NCBI GenBank assembly: GCA_015233135.1
Contig: JADFYH010000009.1
Coordinates: forward strand, 1-64,000
DNA length: 64,000 bases
DNA from: Deltaproteobacteria bacterium
GTDB lineage: Bacteria; UBA10199; JADFYH01
Direction: 5' to 3'
In this document: positions 50,122 to 62,100 of the stretch, in pieces
How positions within the stretch are numbered: the stretch's first letter is position 1
Layout: every line of letters begins with the position of its first letter
The notes under the pieces: generated by a model
Told to the model about the DNA's origin: nothing
The model's input: the letters and a program-made list of their open reading frames with translations, nothing else
Databases searched by the model: none
Made by a program: the position numbers and the translations under genes

Positions 50122-50533
50122 GGTAGTTCTCCCTTGCCACAAATTTGGTTTTTAAGGGTAATTTATGAGCTGCAAGCGTCAGGGCCTCTTTAGCCATCTC
50201 AGTCGTCACCCCTTCCATCTCATAAAGGATTCTTCCAGGCTTTATGACGGCCACCCACTCTTCAGGATTCCCTTTTCCCTTACCCATGCGGGTTTCTGCA
50301 GGTTTCTTGGTAACAGGTTTGTCGGGGAAAATCCGAATCCAAATCTTTCCACCCCTTTTAACAAAACGAGCAATTGCAATACGGGCAGCTTCAATCTGAC
50401 GACTGGTAATCCTTCCACATTCCACAGATTGTAAAGCAAAGTCACCAAAGCTTAAATTACAACCGCGATAAGCCTTACCTCTCATCTTCCCCTTTTGTTG
50501 CTTTCTATATTTAACACGAGCGGGCATTAACAT
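50111..50533 (-). CDS. rplP: 50S ribosomal protein L16
   Basis: 140 residues from the ATG at 50533 ([17 protein letters not shown]). [30 protein letters not shown] and [22 protein letters not shown] are standard. Confidence 0.97.
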   Translation of the reverse strand: MLMPARVKYRKQQKGKMRGKAYRGCNLSFGDFALQSVECGRITSRQIEAARIAIARFVKRGGKIWIRIFPDKPVTKKPAETRMGKGKGNPEEWVAVIKPGRILYEMEGVTTEMAKEALTLAAHKLPLKTKFVARENYRDA

Positions 50534-50545
50534 ATTCAAATCTCC

Positions 50546-51190
50546 CTAAGCGGCAACCTTATCTTTACTAAAAATTTCACCTTTAAAAATCCAAACCTTT
50601 ACGCCGATAATCCCGTAAGTGGTATGAGCTTCAGCAAAACCGAAATCGATGTCTGCCCTTAAGGTATGCAGGGGCACACGCCCCTCTCGATACCATTCTA
50701 CGCGAGCAATTTCAGAGCCACCCAAGCGTCCCCCCACCTGAACTTTAATACCAGCCGCACCCATCTTTAGTGCAGATTGGACCACTCTTTTCATAGCGCG
50801 TCGAAAAGCAACACGTCGTTCCAATTGTAATGAGACATTTTCAGACACCAATTGAGCATCCAGCTCCACTTTGCGAACTTCCTGGATGTCCAAAAAAACT
50901 TCATTCTTGGTCAATTTTTGCAAATCAGCACGGAGCGCATCAATTCCAGCCCCTTTTTTCCCGATAACGAGACCAGGTCTGGCCGTATGAATAATAATTT
51001 TTACCTTGCTTGCGGCCCTTTCAATCTCAATCTTCGCAACACCAGTAGTGTAAAGCTTTTCCTTAATAATCTTCCTAAACTTAATATCTTCGTGAACCAG
51101 GTCCGCGTAGTTTTTTTGGCTATACCATTTGGACAACCAAGGCTTGCTTATACCGACACGAAATCCGTAAGGATGAACTTTCTGTCCCAT
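50546..51190 (-). CDS. rpsC: 30S ribosomal protein S3
   Basis: 214 residues: [27 protein letters not shown]-domain [18 protein letters not shown] and the C-terminal [32 protein letters not shown]. Confidence 0.97.
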   Translation of the reverse strand: MGQKVHPYGFRVGISKPWLSKWYSQKNYADLVHEDIKFRKIIKEKLYTTGVAKIEIERAASKVKIIIHTARPGLVIGKKGAGIDALRADLQKLTKNEVFLDIQEVRKVELDAQLVSENVSLQLERRVAFRRAMKRVVQSALKMGAAGIKVQVGGRLGGSEIARVEWYREGRVPLHTLRADIDFGFAEAHTTYGIIGVKVWIFKGEIFSKDKVAA

Positions 51191-51192
51191 TT

Positions 51193-51531
51193 TTATTTCT
51201 CCGCTAAAACGACAGTAATATGACTAGTACGTTTAAGAATTGGTGATGCTGACCCTCTTGCCCGGGGAAGTGACCTTTTTAAAGTAGGGCCCTGATCCAC
51301 ATAAAGAGTGTTGACGTGCAATTTATCTACATCCACGCCTCCCTTGTGGTTTGCATTAGAGAGAGCAGACTGTATCAATTTCATCAAGTCCCTGGAACAG
51401 CCTCGTTTGGTAAAACGCAAAAGGTCTATTGCTTCCTGAACTTTTTTTCCACGAACTAAATCGCAAACCAAACGAACCTTCCGTGGAGATACCCTCAGAT
51501 GACTTATTTTTGCTTTAATTTGATTTGCCAT
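51193..51531 (-). CDS. rplV: 50S ribosomal protein L22
   Basis: 112 residues: [33 protein letters not shown] and the loop [26 protein letters not shown] that lines the exit tunnel. Confidence 0.97.
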   Translation of the reverse strand: MANQIKAKISHLRVSPRKVRLVCDLVRGKKVQEAIDLLRFTKRGCSRDLMKLIQSALSNANHKGGVDVDKLHVNTLYVDQGPTLKRSLPRARGSASPILKRTSHITVVLAEK

Positions 51532-51546
51532 AATGAAAACCCAAAA

Positions 51547-51834
51547 TTATTTTGCCCCTTCAGCCTTCACTTTTCGATCTCCTGAATGCTGAACAAAGGT
51601 CCGTGTCGGGGAAAATTCACCAAACTTGTGCCCCACCATATTCTCAGTTACAAAAACCGGAATAAATTTTTTCCCATTGCTCACAGCAAAGGTAAAACCA
51701 ACAAATTCTGGAACAATGGTAGAACGTCTGGACCAGGTTTTTACCACCTTCTTGGTATTCGCCTCCACCATTCGATTGACCTTCTTCGCTAAACTATCAT
51801 CTACAAAAGGACCTTTTTTTAATGAACGTGCCAT
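51547..51834 (-). CDS. rpsS: 30S ribosomal protein S19
   Basis: 95 residues: [54 protein letters not shown]. Standard in length and sequence. Confidence 0.97.
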   Translation of the reverse strand: MARSLKKGPFVDDSLAKKVNRMVEANTKKVVKTWSRRSTIVPEFVGFTFAVSNGKKFIPVFVTENMVGHKFGEFSPTRTFVQHSGDRKVKAEGAK

Positions 51835-51846
51835 AGTTAAACCTGC

Positions 51847-52677
51847 TTATAATTTTGCCCAACGGTCTTTCACAATAAATTTGTCAGTTCGTTTGTTATT
51901 ACGAGTTTTAAATCCCTTAGAAGGTTGCCCCCAGGGACTCTGAGGGTGATTCCCTCCCTTACTTTTACCTTCACCCCCACCATGAGGATGATCCACGGGG
52001 TTCATCGCCACACCTCTTACAGTAGGACGCACACCTTTCCAACGTGTACGACCGGCCTTGCCCGCCGCTATATTTTCATGCTCCGCATTACCGATTTCAC
52101 CAATAGTCGCCCTGCATTCTAAAAGAACCTTCCTCACCTGTCCCGAAGGAAGCTTCACCATCGCATAAGCACCCTCTTTAGCCATCAACTGTGCATAAGT
52201 CCCCGCACTACGGGCCATTTGGCCGCCTTTACCCACTTTAAGTTCGATATTACAGATATTCGTCCCTACAGGGATGTTTTTGATCTTAAGAGAATTGCCC
52301 GGCAGAATATCCGCTTTTTCGGAAGACACAATTTGAGAACCCACTCTAATATTATTGACGGCTAAAACATAACTCTTCTCACCATCTGAATAATTCAATA
52401 AAGCAATATGAGCACTTCGATTTGGATCATACTGCAAACTCGCTACCTTTGCCGGAATGTCGATCTTCTCCCGCTTAAAATCAATCAAGCGATATTTTCT
52501 TTTATGCCCACCACCAATATGACGAGTGGTGATATGACCCATATTATTTCGGCCACCGGTTTTAGAGAGGCTTTCGAGTAAAGCCTTAGAGGCCTTCACC
52601 TTGCTTAAGCCCGAATAATCTGCCCCACTCATCCCTCGTCTACCAGGAGTTACTGGATTATATTCTTTAATAGCCAT
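51847..52677 (-). CDS. rplB: 50S ribosomal protein L2
   Basis: 276 residues: [36 protein letters not shown], and the conserved peptidyl-transferase-side [21 protein letters not shown] loop. One base overlaps the rplW stop. Confidence 0.97.
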   Translation of the reverse strand: MAIKEYNPVTPGRRGMSGADYSGLSKVKASKALLESLSKTGGRNNMGHITTRHIGGGHKRKYRLIDFKREKIDIPAKVASLQYDPNRSAHIALLNYSDGEKSYVLAVNNIRVGSQIVSSEKADILPGNSLKIKNIPVGTNICNIELKVGKGGQMARSAGTYAQLMAKEGAYAMVKLPSGQVRKVLLECRATIGEIGNAEHENIAAGKAGRTRWKGVRPTVRGVAMNPVDHPHGGGEGKSKGGNHPQSPWGQPSKGFKTRNNKRTDKFIVKDRWAKL

Positions 52678-52967
52678 TAGGATACACCTTCAAAAAATTC
52701 AATTTTCTGACCCTGTTTTAGAGTAACGATCGCCTTTTTCCAATTAGACCTTCTACCAAAATTTCTTCCGACTCGCCTTGTTTTACCCCGAACATTGAGC
52801 GTGTGAATATCAAGAACATCCACTTTAAACAAAGACTCCAACGCTTCGCAAATCTGATATTTATTCGACTTTGGATCGACCTCAAAAGAATAGCGATTCA
52901 TCAATTCTTTTTGAGCCGAACTCTTCTCTGTAACAAGCGGACGCTTAATAATTTGACTGAGGTTCAT
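52677..52967 (-). CDS. rplW: 50S ribosomal protein L23
   Basis: 96 residues: [40 protein letters not shown] and the loop [23 protein letters not shown]. It docks trigger factor at the tunnel exit. Confidence 0.96.
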   Translation of the reverse strand: MNLSQIIKRPLVTEKSSAQKELMNRYSFEVDPKSNKYQICEALESLFKVDVLDIHTLNVRGKTRRVGRNFGRRSNWKKAIVTLKQGQKIEFFEGVS

Positions 52968-53581
52968 TAGACTAATCTCCCTTCAATCTTGCTTAAAGCA
53001 TCCTGGGTAATAACCAAATAGTTGTAGCGCAATATATCGTAAACATTCAAACCTTCAGCCCTCAACACCTTAAAATGAGCTAAATTACGAACCGATTTCT
53101 CTAGCTTTTCATTTTTTTCATTCACCACAAGCAAGGCCTGGTTTAGCCCCAAATTTTTAAAGTACTCCAAGGCCTTTTTGGTTTTGATTTCTCCGAAAGA
53201 AAATTGATCTACCACCTTCACAAGCCCCTCTTTCGTTTTGAGAGCAAGGGCGGATTTCAAGGCCTGTCGGCGTGAAGAAGAAGGCATACGATAAGAATAG
53301 TCACGAGGAAGAGGGCCAAAAGCCTGACCTCCACCTGCGAAAATAGGAGCTTTTATATCCCCATGTCGGGCATTCCCTGTCCCTTTTTGACGATAAATTT
53401 TCCGAGTAGAACCTCTTACATTCGATCGTGTTTTTGTGGAAGCAGTCCCCGAGCGGCGAGTCGCCATCTGCATCTTCACATATTCCCAAATAAGCGCCTT
53501 ATTTACTTTACCTTGAAAAGGCTGAGGCAACTCCAACTGGGAAAGCTTCTTCCCTTCTTGATTCAATACATCGATAGCCAT
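52967..53581 (-). CDS. rplD: 50S ribosomal protein L4
   Basis: 204 residues from the ATG at 53581. [44 protein letters not shown] is the tunnel-lining loop; [11 protein letters not shown] and [26 protein letters not shown] follow. L4 represses the S10 operon in enterobacteria. Confidence 0.96.
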   Translation of the reverse strand: MAIDVLNQEGKKLSQLELPQPFQGKVNKALIWEYVKMQMATRRSGTASTKTRSNVRGSTRKIYRQKGTGNARHGDIKAPIFAGGGQAFGPLPRDYSYRMPSSSRRQALKSALALKTKEGLVKVVDQFSFGEIKTKKALEYFKNLGLNQALLVVNEKNEKLEKSVRNLAHFKVLRAEGLNVYDILRYNYLVITQDALSKIEGRLV

Positions 53582-53598
53582 GTTCACTAAGAGCGCCG

Positions 53599-54255
53599 TT
53601 AAACCTGCGCATCTTCCTTCCTTTGTTCAAAATCTTTACATTGATTACGAATAACGACGTATCCTTCATTCGCCCCCGGCACCGACCCCTGAACAAATAA
53701 CAAATTTTCTTCAGGCCGAATTTCCATAAGCTCAAGGTTTTTAATTGTGACCTGTCTATCACCCATATGCCCAGGAAGTTTCATGTTCTTGAAGACTTTT
53801 CCAGGATAAGTACGCTGACCAATGGAACCCGTGGTACGGTGAAAACCAGAGCCGTGTGTCTTAGGTCCACCCGCCTTATGGTGTCTTTTGATGACCCCCT
53901 GAAAACCCTTACCTTTAGAAACACCGGTCACATCCAAAAAATCACCCGTCTTGAATCGCCTTGAGGAAATCACATCCCCCACATTGAAAGAATCTTCCTT
54001 TTCAACACGGAATTCCTTGAGCAGACGATAGGCCTTTTGCTCTTTCTTTTGAAAATGCCCCTTTAAGGCCTTATTTAGCTTTCTAAACTCCACCTCGTCA
54101 AAACCCAATTGAACGGCGCTGTACCCTTCTTTTTGCTGAGTTTTCTTTTGAATCACCACGCAGGGCCCCGCTTGTAAAACGGTGACAGGGATAGAACGAC
54201 CGTCTTTGGTGAAAATTTGGGTACAACCAATTTTTTTTGCCAGAATTCCAGCCAT
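53599..54255 (-). CDS. rplC: 50S ribosomal protein L3
   Basis: 218 residues from the ATG at 54255, 9 bases after an AAGGA site; the longer frame translates the repeat element. MAGILAKKIGCTQIFTKDG, VTGVSKGKGFQGVIKRHHKAGGPKTHGSGFHRTTGSIGQRT and VTIKNLELMEIRPEENLL are standard. Confidence 0.96.
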   Translation of the reverse strand: MAGILAKKIGCTQIFTKDGRSIPVTVLQAGPCVVIQKKTQQKEGYSAVQLGFDEVEFRKLNKALKGHFQKKEQKAYRLLKEFRVEKEDSFNVGDVISSRRFKTGDFLDVTGVSKGKGFQGVIKRHHKAGGPKTHGSGFHRTTGSIGQRTYPGKVFKNMKLPGHMGDRQVTIKNLELMEIRPEENLLFVQGSVPGANEGYVVIRNQCKDFEQRKEDAQV

Positions 54256-54275
54256 ACAATCAATTCCTTCATTCA

Positions 54276-54373
54276 CTCCTCCTCTTAAGCTAAGAGGAGG
54301 ATGGGAGGAGTTATGATCAATTTGCATCCAATTGCCATAACGCCCCCTGACCCCTCTTAGCTTAAGAGGGGGA
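54276..54373. repeat. Palindromic repeat, type A, full element between rpsJ and rplC
   Basis: Hairpins CCTCCTCTTA/TAAGAGGAGG (54278-54287 with 54291-54300) and CCCCTCTTA/TAAGAGGGG (54351-54359 with 54363-54371) joined by GGGAGGAGTTATGATC, CCAATTG and CATAACGCCCCCTGA. It is the reverse complement of the sufB-sufC element with a few base differences, and nearly fills the 125-base gap. Confidence 0.9.
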
Positions 54374-54380
54374 ATTTATA

Positions 54381-54704
54381 TCAAACCATTTTAATTTCAA
54401 CCTCAACACCTGCGGACAAATCGAGCCTCATCAGGGCATCTACTGTCTGCTGGGTAGGATCCAGAATATCCAAAAGTCTCTTGTGTGTTCTGATCTCAAA
54501 CTGCTCTCGTGATTTCTTATCTCCGTGGGGAGAACGCAAGACCGTATAGCGCTCAATTTTCGTCGGCAGGGGGATAGGACCCGCAATGCGTGCTCCTGTT
54601 CTTTTTGCCGTTTCAAAAATCTCTCCGGCAGATTGATCTAGCAGACGGTGATCAAACGCCTTTAAGCGAATACGAATTTTTTGACCTTGATATTCTTGAA
54701 CCAT
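54381..54704 (-). CDS. rpsJ: 30S ribosomal protein S10
   Basis: 107 residues: [73 protein letters not shown]. Standard; also a subunit of the NusB antitermination complex. Confidence 0.97.
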   Translation of the reverse strand: MVQEYQGQKIRIRLKAFDHRLLDQSAGEIFETAKRTGARIAGPIPLPTKIERYTVLRSPHGDKKSREQFEIRTHKRLLDILDPTQQTVDALMRLDLSAGVEVEIKMV

Positions 54705-54714
54705 AATTGAACAA

Positions 54715-54745
54715 CAGTTGTCAGCTGTCAGTTGTCAGTTGTCAG
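54715..54745. repeat. Short tandem repeat, 7-bp unit
   Basis: CAGTTGT, CAGCTGT, CAGTTGT, CAGTTGT, CAG: four full units and a partial one, in the tuf-rpsJ gap and within a few bases of the rpsJ start codon on the minus strand. Confidence 0.85.
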
Positions 54746-54791
54746 AAGCAAATTCTAAAACTGGCACCAGAAAGCCGACTCTCTGCAAAAA

Positions 54792-55997
54792 CTACGCAAT
54801 AATTTCTGTAATAACGCCCGCACCCACCGTTCGACCACCCTCGCGGATCGCAAATCGCAATTCCTTTTCCATCGCGATAGGTGTGATCAATTCCACTTCA
54901 ACCGCCAAGTTATCTCCAGGCATTACCATTTCTACGCCTTGAGGAAGCTTCACTACACCAGTGACGTCCGTGGTACGGAAATAAAATTGAGGACGGTATC
55001 CATTAAAGAAAGGAGTGTGACGACCCCCCTCATCTTTGTTTAAGATATAAATTTCAGCCTTAACCTTGGTGTGAGGAGTAATAGAACCCGGCTTGGCACA
55101 AACCATTCCTCGCTCCACTTCTTCTTTCTTTGTACCGCGAAGAAGTAACCCAACGTTATCGCCTGCACGACCCTCATCCAGCAACTTTCGGAACATTTCA
55201 ACCCCAGTCACAACGGTTTTCTGGGTTGGACCAAAACCGACAATTTCAATTTCCTCACCTACTTTTATAAGGCCCCTTTCAATACGACCCGTCACTACGG
55301 TTCCACGACCCGAAATACTAAACACGTCTTCAATGGGCATAATGAAAGGCTTATCGATAGGTCTTTCAGGAACAGGGATATAGGAATCCAAAGCATCAAA
55401 CAGTTTCTGGAAAGCAGGGACACCCAACTCTCCTGTGTCTCCCGCCAAGGCCTTGGTAGCACTTCCACGAATAATAGGAATATCGTTTCCAGGAAATTTA
55501 TATTGGGTGAGTAATTCGCGAACCTCAAGTTCAACCAGATCTACCAACTCATTGTCGTCGACCAGATCTACTTTATTGATAAAGACAACGATGTAGGGAA
55601 CACCCACCTGACGCGCCAAAAGAATGTGCTCACGCGTCTGGGGCATAGGCCCATCCACAGCGGAAACAACCAGAATTGCGCCATCCATTTGAGCCGCACC
55701 CGTGATCATGTTTTTGACATAATCTGCATGTCCAGGACAATCCACATGGGCGTAATGTCTCTCTTTGGTTTCATACTCAACGTGGGAAGTGGCAATAGTA
55801 AGAATTTTGGTAGGATCACGACGCCCCTGAGATTCGGAGGCTTTGGCCACCTCGTCATAAGGGACATACTTTGAATAACCTAGAGTGCTAGCAACTTTGG
55901 TTAATGCGGCAGTCGTCGTGGTTTTACCATGATCGACATGACCAATTGTTCCAACGTTTACATGCGTTTTTTTTCGTTCATATTTTTCTTTTGCCAT
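54792..55997 (-). CDS. tuf: Elongation factor Tu with atypical switch I
   Basis: 401 residues. P-loop GHVDHGKT (19-26), DCPGHADY (86-93), NKVDL and GSATKAL are normal, as are domains 2 and 3 with the GRTVGAGVI end. The effector (switch I) region is not: instead of the RGITIN motif it reads [24 protein letters not shown], with about five more residues than the E. coli protein. The Thr that binds Mg in the GTP state is kept (T67). EF-Tu brings aminoacyl-tRNA to the ribosome. No second tuf gene is in the window. Confidence 0.97.
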   Translation of the reverse strand: MAKEKYERKKTHVNVGTIGHVDHGKTTTTAALTKVASTLGYSKYVPYDEVAKASESQGRRDPTKILTIATSHVEYETKERHYAHVDCPGHADYVKNMITGAAQMDGAILVVSAVDGPMPQTREHILLARQVGVPYIVVFINKVDLVDDNELVDLVELEVRELLTQYKFPGNDIPIIRGSATKALAGDTGELGVPAFQKLFDALDSYIPVPERPIDKPFIMPIEDVFSISGRGTVVTGRIERGLIKVGEEIEIVGFGPTQKTVVTGVEMFRKLLDEGRAGDNVGLLLRGTKKEEVERGMVCAKPGSITPHTKVKAEIYILNKDEGGRHTPFFNGYRPQFYFRTTDVTGVVKLPQGVEMVMPGDNLAVEVELITPIAMEKELRFAIREGGRTVGAGVITEIIA

Positions 55998-56058
55998 ACT
56001 AAATTCCTCCTCTTATCTTTTTAATAAGCCTTTTTATAATAAACATCCCACAGCTAAA

Positions 56059-58140
56059 TTAATAAAACCTACCCGTCAATCGCCCCACTATTTCCTCGGA
56101 AATAGCCGCGGGCACCACATCGTAATGATCAAACTGCATACTAAATGTAGCTCTACCTTGAGTTTGAGACCTTAGGTCTGTTGCATAACCAAACATATTT
56201 GCCAAGGGCAATTGAGCATCAATTACTTGATACATCGCTCTCATCTCTGTTTTTAAAATCCTACCTCGTCGCGAACTCAAATCCCCCGCTACTGCTCCAA
56301 AAAAATTTTCCGGTAAAACAACCTCCACGTTCATTATGGGCTCTAGGAGAAGCGGACCAGCAAGCTTACAAGCCTCTTTAAAACCTATGGACGCTGCTAT
56401 TTTAAAGGCCATCTCAGAGGAATCCACCTCATGAAACGAGGCGTTGAAGAGAGTCACCTTCACGTCAACCACTGGATAACTAACAAGCACCCCATTATCC
56501 AGTGATTCTTCTACCCCCTTTTTTATAGCCGGCAAATACTGACTGGGGATCAAACCCGGCACCAACTCATCGACAAACTGAAAACCTTTTCCTCTTTCAA
56601 GGGGTTCAACCCTCAAACAAACATGACCATAATGGTTTCTTCCACCCGTCTCGCGAATATATTTTCCTTCCACTTCAACCTTTTTTTGAATCGTCTCTCT
56701 ATAGGCAACTTGAGGCTTCCCAATATTTGCCCCCACCTTAAATTCACGCAGAAGCCTATCTACAATAATCTCCAAATGGAGTTCACCCATACCAGAGATC
56801 AGGGTTTGCCCTGTCTCTTCGTCTATTCTTACCCGAAAAGAAGGGTCTTCCATCGAAAGCCGCTGAAGCGAAACGGCCAACTTTTCCTGGTCTGCTTTGG
56901 TCTTAGGCTCTATCGTGATAGAAATAACAGGTTCTGGAAATTCTATTTTTTCTAACAAGATTGGATTTGCTTCTTCGCACAAGGTATCGCCTGTGGTCGT
57001 AAATTTCAAACCCACCGCCGCCACAATGTCCCCCACTACCGCCTCAGCAAGATCTTCCCGCTTATTCGCATGCATTCGAAGCAGGCGACCAATTCTTTCT
57101 TTTCTTCCCTTTGTAGAATTGTACACATGCGACCCCGAACTTACTTTACCAGAATAAACCCTAAAATAAGTCAAGGTCCCCACAAAAGAATCTGACATGA
57201 TTTTAAATGCCAGCGCAGAGAAAGGGGCATCAGGATCGGCCAACCTTGTTTCCAGCTCTTCAGAATCTCTAGATAAAACCCCTTTCACAGGAGGAACATC
57301 CAAAGGGGAAGGCAAGAAATCAACCACCGCATCCAAAAGCTGCTGAATTCCTTTATTCTTGAAGGAAGCCCCGCACAAAACCGGCGTAATCTTCAGAGAT
57401 AAAGCTGCCCGCCTCGCCACTTCCAAAATCAAATCGTTCTGGATTTCGGCACCACTCAAATATAGATCCATCAGGTGATCATCGTGCTCAGATAAGGACT
57501 CCAATAATTTCTCACGGTATTTCAGAGAAACAGCCTTAAGCTCACCGGGGATATCTACCACCGCAAAGCGTTCTCCCAAGGTCTCTTCTTCAAATTCCAA
57601 GGCCTTCATTCTAACCAAATCCACAACTCCCTTAAATGAATCTTCAGAACCCCAAGGGATTTGAAAGCACACTGGATTAGCCCCAAGACGCTCCACCATC
57701 ATCGTCACCACCCGGAAAAAATCTGCGCCAATCCGATCCATCTTGTTCACAAAAGCAATCCGCGGAACATGATATTTATTTGCTTGCCGCCACACCGTTT
57801 CAGATTGGGGCTCAACCCCTCCTACAGAGCAAAACACCCCAATCGCACCATCCAATATTCTCAAAGAACGCTCTACTTCTATCGTAAAATCAACATGACC
57901 CGGTGTATCAATAATGTTTATACCACAATCTCTCCAACAACAACTTGTCGCAGCAGAGGTAATCGTAATCCCTCTTTCCTGCTCCTGAAGCATCCAGTCC
58001 ATGATCGCAGTACCCTCATGAACCTCACCCATCTTATGGGAAACCCCCGTATAGTATAAGATACGCTCTGTGGTAGTCGTCTTCCCTGCATCAATATGGG
58101 CCATAATGCCAATATTGCGTATCTTGTCTAAGCGAGACAT
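56059..58140 (-). CDS. fusA: Elongation factor G
   Basis: 693 residues: GTPase motifs [56 protein letters not shown] and [10 protein letters not shown]; then domains II-V with [18 protein letters not shown]. It drives translocation and recycling. Its switch I, unlike that of the neighbouring EF-Tu, is typical. Confidence 0.97.
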   Translation of the reverse strand: MSRLDKIRNIGIMAHIDAGKTTTTERILYYTGVSHKMGEVHEGTAIMDWMLQEQERGITITSAATSCCWRDCGINIIDTPGHVDFTIEVERSLRILDGAIGVFCSVGGVEPQSETVWRQANKYHVPRIAFVNKMDRIGADFFRVVTMMVERLGANPVCFQIPWGSEDSFKGVVDLVRMKALEFEEETLGERFAVVDIPGELKAVSLKYREKLLESLSEHDDHLMDLYLSGAEIQNDLILEVARRAALSLKITPVLCGASFKNKGIQQLLDAVVDFLPSPLDVPPVKGVLSRDSEELETRLADPDAPFSALAFKIMSDSFVGTLTYFRVYSGKVSSGSHVYNSTKGRKERIGRLLRMHANKREDLAEAVVGDIVAAVGLKFTTTGDTLCEEANPILLEKIEFPEPVISITIEPKTKADQEKLAVSLQRLSMEDPSFRVRIDEETGQTLISGMGELHLEIIVDRLLREFKVGANIGKPQVAYRETIQKKVEVEGKYIRETGGRNHYGHVCLRVEPLERGKGFQFVDELVPGLIPSQYLPAIKKGVEESLDNGVLVSYPVVDVKVTLFNASFHEVDSSEMAFKIAASIGFKEACKLAGPLLLEPIMNVEVVLPENFFGAVAGDLSSRRGRILKTEMRAMYQVIDAQLPLANMFGYATDLRSQTQGRATFSMQFDHYDVVPAAISEEIVGRLTGRFY

Positions 58141-58147
58141 ATTTTAT

Positions 58148-58618
58148 TTACCAACGATAATGCGCAAAGGCCCTATTCGATTCAGCCATTTTATGAACAT
58201 CTTCCTTTTTCTTAATGGAAGCCCCACGGTTATTGAGAGCATCCAAAATCTCCATCGCTAAACGCTCTCTCATGGTTTTTTCTCCACGACTACGGGAATA
58301 AGCCACCAACCAACGCAGCCCTAAAGAAACACGGCGATCGGGACGAACCTCCATCGGAACCTGATAAGTTGCCCCCCCCACACGCCGAGAACGAACCTCC
58401 AAAACCGGCTTCAAATTATCCAGGGCCTGCTTAAAAACCTTCAAAGGTTCATCGTTTGCTTTTTCCTGAAGAATGTCAAAAGCACCATAGACCACTTGCT
58501 CCGCCAAACTCTTTTTCCCTTTTTCCATCAGCTTGGTCACAAGTTTCGAAACCAATTTATCGTGAAACTTAGGATCTGGAATGACTTTACGTTTTGTTGC
58601 AGGACCTTTTCTCGACAT
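58148..58618 (-). CDS. rpsG: 30S ribosomal protein S7
   Basis: 156 residues: [49 protein letters not shown] and [21 protein letters not shown]. It nucleates the 30S head. Confidence 0.97.
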   Translation of the reverse strand: MSRKGPATKRKVIPDPKFHDKLVSKLVTKLMEKGKKSLAEQVVYGAFDILQEKANDEPLKVFKQALDNLKPVLEVRSRRVGGATYQVPMEVRPDRRVSLGLRWLVAYSRSRGEKTMRERLAMEILDALNNRGASIKKKEDVHKMAESNRAFAHYRW

Positions 58619-58648
58619 GACAACCTCAAAAAATATTTGACTTAAAAA

Positions 58649-59020
58649 TTATTTGGCTTTTTTTGCACCGTATTTAGAACGACTTTGCTTACGTTTCGCC
58701 ACACCCTGAGTATCCAAGGCCCCACGAATTGTATGATAACGAACCCCCGGGAGATCTTTCACACGACCTCCGCGAATCAGCACTACAGAATGCTCCTGAA
58801 GATTATGACCTTCTCCTGGAATATAACTACTCACTTCCGTATTATTCGTAAGGCGAACACGAGCGACTTTTCGCAGTGCAGAGTTGGGTTTTTTGGGAGT
58901 ACTGGTATAAACACGAACACAAACCCCTCTTTTTTGAGGACAAGACTGAAGCGCGGGAGATTTTGTTTTCCACTCTGCTTGTTGACGACCGCTTCGAACA
59001 AGTTGATTAATCGTTGGCAT
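58649..59020 (-). CDS. rpsL: 30S ribosomal protein S12
   Basis: 123 residues: [74 protein letters not shown]. The PKKPNSA and [11 protein letters not shown] loops of the decoding centre are wild type. Confidence 0.97.
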   Translation of the reverse strand: MPTINQLVRSGRQQAEWKTKSPALQSCPQKRGVCVRVYTSTPKKPNSALRKVARVRLTNNTEVSSYIPGEGHNLQEHSVVLIRGGRVKDLPGVRYHTIRGALDTQGVAKRKQSRSKYGAKKAK

Positions 59021-59124
59021 AGCCGTACTTTCCCTTTATGAAAACGCTCTAAATTTTTACTAAATTCACTTGAAATTCCAACAGGTTAAAAGATAAAACC
59101 TGGTGAAAGAAAAAACGAGGGCGT

Positions 59125-59153
59125 TAGATAGCAAATGCTTTTTTTTATGTCAA
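59125..59153 (-). promoter_or_regulatory. Possible promoter of the str (rpsL) operon
   Basis: On the minus strand a perfect TTGACA (59148-59153) and TATCTA (59125-59130) are 17 bases apart in the rpoC-rpsL gap. The -10 is only half matching. A hairpin CAGGTT/AACCTG (59082-59087 with 59097-59102) lies in the resulting leader. Confidence 0.4.
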
Positions 59154-59178
59154 TTGAATTGACTCACCTAATAAAAAA

Positions 59179-62100
59179 TTATGCGCTCAGACTGACTAAT
59201 TTCGTTTCTTCGTCATCTTGCTCGACCACATCATTCACCTTAAGACGCATTTCACGATACTTCTTTAAACCCGTACCCGAAGGGATCAAACGCCCCATAA
59301 TGACGTTTTCTTTGAGTCCTTTGAGAGTATCTATCTTTCCAATAATGGCTGCCTCGGTAAGTACACGAGTGGTCTCCTGGAAGGATGCCGCAGAAATAAA
59401 GCTCTCTGTAGACAAGGAGGCCTTAGTGATTCCCAAGAGCAAGGGCTCGCCTATTGCCGGCTTATGCCCCTTCTTTTTCATCGCCTCATTTTCCTTTTCA
59501 AAAATGCTTTTTTCCACCTGTTCATCAATCAAGAACCCTGTGTCCCCAGGATGTTTTATGCGAATACGCCGCAGCATCTGGCGAACGATCACTTCAATGT
59601 GTTTGTCGTTAATTTTAACCCCCTGCAAGCGGTATACTTCCTGAATTTCATCGACCAAGTATTTAGCCAGGGCCTTTTCACCCAGCACTTTCAAAATATC
59701 ATGAGGATTTGCAGAGCCATCCATCAAAGGCTCGCCGGCCTTTACCCCATCCCCTTCTCGCACAGCGACATGCCTACCTTTTGCGACGAGATATTCTTTA
59801 GATTCACCCACTTCAGGGGTAATGAGGATCTTGCGTTTTCCTTTGGTATCTTTACCGAAGCTAACTACCCCATCAATTTCGCTGATAATGGCGGATTCTT
59901 TGGGTTTGCGGGCTTCGAACAATTCGGCCACACGAGGAAGACCCCCGGTGATATCCTTGGTTTTGGTCGTTTCACGAGGGATTTTTGTAATGACATCTCC
60001 CGCTTGGACCTGCTCCCCTTCTGCCACAACGATGTTGGCACCAATAGGAAGCAGATATCGCGCCTCAGTATTTGAATTGGGTAATCGACGGGTGTTTCCC
60101 TTCTCATCCTTAATGGAAACACGAGGGCGTAAATTCCCTTTGGATTTGGACTCAATAACCACCTTACGCGACAAACCAGTCACTTCATCCACCATTTCTT
60201 GGATGGTTGCCCCTTCTAAGAGGTCTCCATATTTTACAATCCCATTCACTTCCGTCAGGATAGGAATCGTGTAAGGATCCCATTCGGCAAGCAGAGTCCC
60301 TGCCGCCACTTTTTGTCCTTCTTTTACAAATAGTTTTGCTCCATAAATCAAACTATAGCGTTCACGTTCTCGACCCGAATCATCCACAATAGCAAGTTCC
60401 CCATGGCGGTTCATTACGGTCAGACTTTTTTCCTTATTCTGAACCGTTACCACGTTGATGAAGACTACTTTACCTTCATTGCGATTGTCTAAGGCAGATT
60501 GCTCCGCTCGTCTGGAAGCGGTTCCCCCAATGTGAAAGGTACGCATGGTGAGCTGGGTTCCGGGTTCACCGATGGATTGGGCTGCGATAACTCCCACCGA
60601 TTCCCCTAAATTAACCGATTGCCCTCGGGCAAGATCACGACCGTAACATTTGATACAAACGCCGCGAGGCGATTGACAGGTAAGAGGGGAACGGATCTTT
60701 ACTTTTTCTACCCCTGCTTCCTCAATTAAATTAACTTTCTCTTCGTCAATTTCTTCTCCAGACTTAAGGAGGACTTTATTGGTAAAAGGATCCCGAATTT
60801 CTTCCAGAGCCACTCGACCCAAAATACGATCTCCGACGGGTTCAATCACTTCACCCCCTTCAACCAGAGGCGTCATGACAATACCGTCCATCGATTCACA
60901 ATCTCTCTCGAACACCACCATGTCCTGGGCCACATCCACCAAGCGGCGAGTGAGATACCCGGAGTTGGCTGTTTTTAAGGCCGTGTCGGCCAGTCCTTTG
61001 CGGGCTCCGTGAGTAGAAATAAAATATTGAAGCACGGTGAGACCTTCGCGGAAATTTGCGGTGATGGGAGTTTCAATAATTTCACCAGAAGGTTTGGCCA
61101 TCAAACCGCGCATACCGGCCAGCTGACGCATCTGCTGAGCGGATCCGCGGGCACCCGAGTCGGCCATGATGTAAACGGAGTTGAAAGAAGGAACAATTTT
61201 CTTGTTTCCCTTATCGTCGCTCACCTCTTCGACGCTGAGTTCTTTCACCATTTCATTAGCAATGTATTCGGTAGTTCTGGCCCAGATATCGACAATTTTA
61301 TTATAACGTTCCCCTTGAGTGATGAGCCCTTCCAGATATTGATCTTCCACTTCCTTCACTTCTTTATTGGCTGATCCAATGTGTTTTTCCTTACCCGAAG
61401 GGATGAGCATATCATCGATACAAATAGAAATTCCGGCCTTACAGGCGAATGAGAATCCCATGGACTTGAGACGATCGGCCAGCAGGACAGTTTCTTTATC
61501 TCCGCATTGGCGATAGGTCAGATCTACCAACTCGGCGATGGCTTTTTTGTCCATGACTTTATTGATTTTTTGAAAGGAAATGCCGGAAGGAACAATCTCA
61601 CTCAGCAAAACGCGACCCACAGTCGTTTCAACCAAAGTAGCATTCATGCGTACTTTAATATGGGCGTGCAATTCAATCTCCCCGCTATCATACGCAATAC
61701 GGACTTCTGAGGGACCCGAAAAGATTTTTCCTTCCCCTTTTGCAAACACTTTTTCACGTGTAAGATAGTAGAGGCCCAGAACCATATCCTGGGTGGGAAC
61801 AATGATGGGCTTGCCATTTGCGGGAGAAAGGATGTTGTTGGTACTCATCATGAGCACCCGAGCTTCAATTTGGGATTCCAAAGAAAGTGGAACGTGGACA
61901 GCCATTTGATCCCCGTCGAAGTCGGCATTGAAAGCTGCACAGACCAGAGGATGCAATTGAATGGCCTTACCCTCAATGAGTATGGGTTCAAAGGCCTGAA
62001 TTCCAAGGCGATGCAGAGTGGGTGCACGGTTCAACAAGACAGGATGTTCTTTAATCACTTCTTCGAGCACATCCCAAACTTCTGGCTTCTGTTTCTCAAC

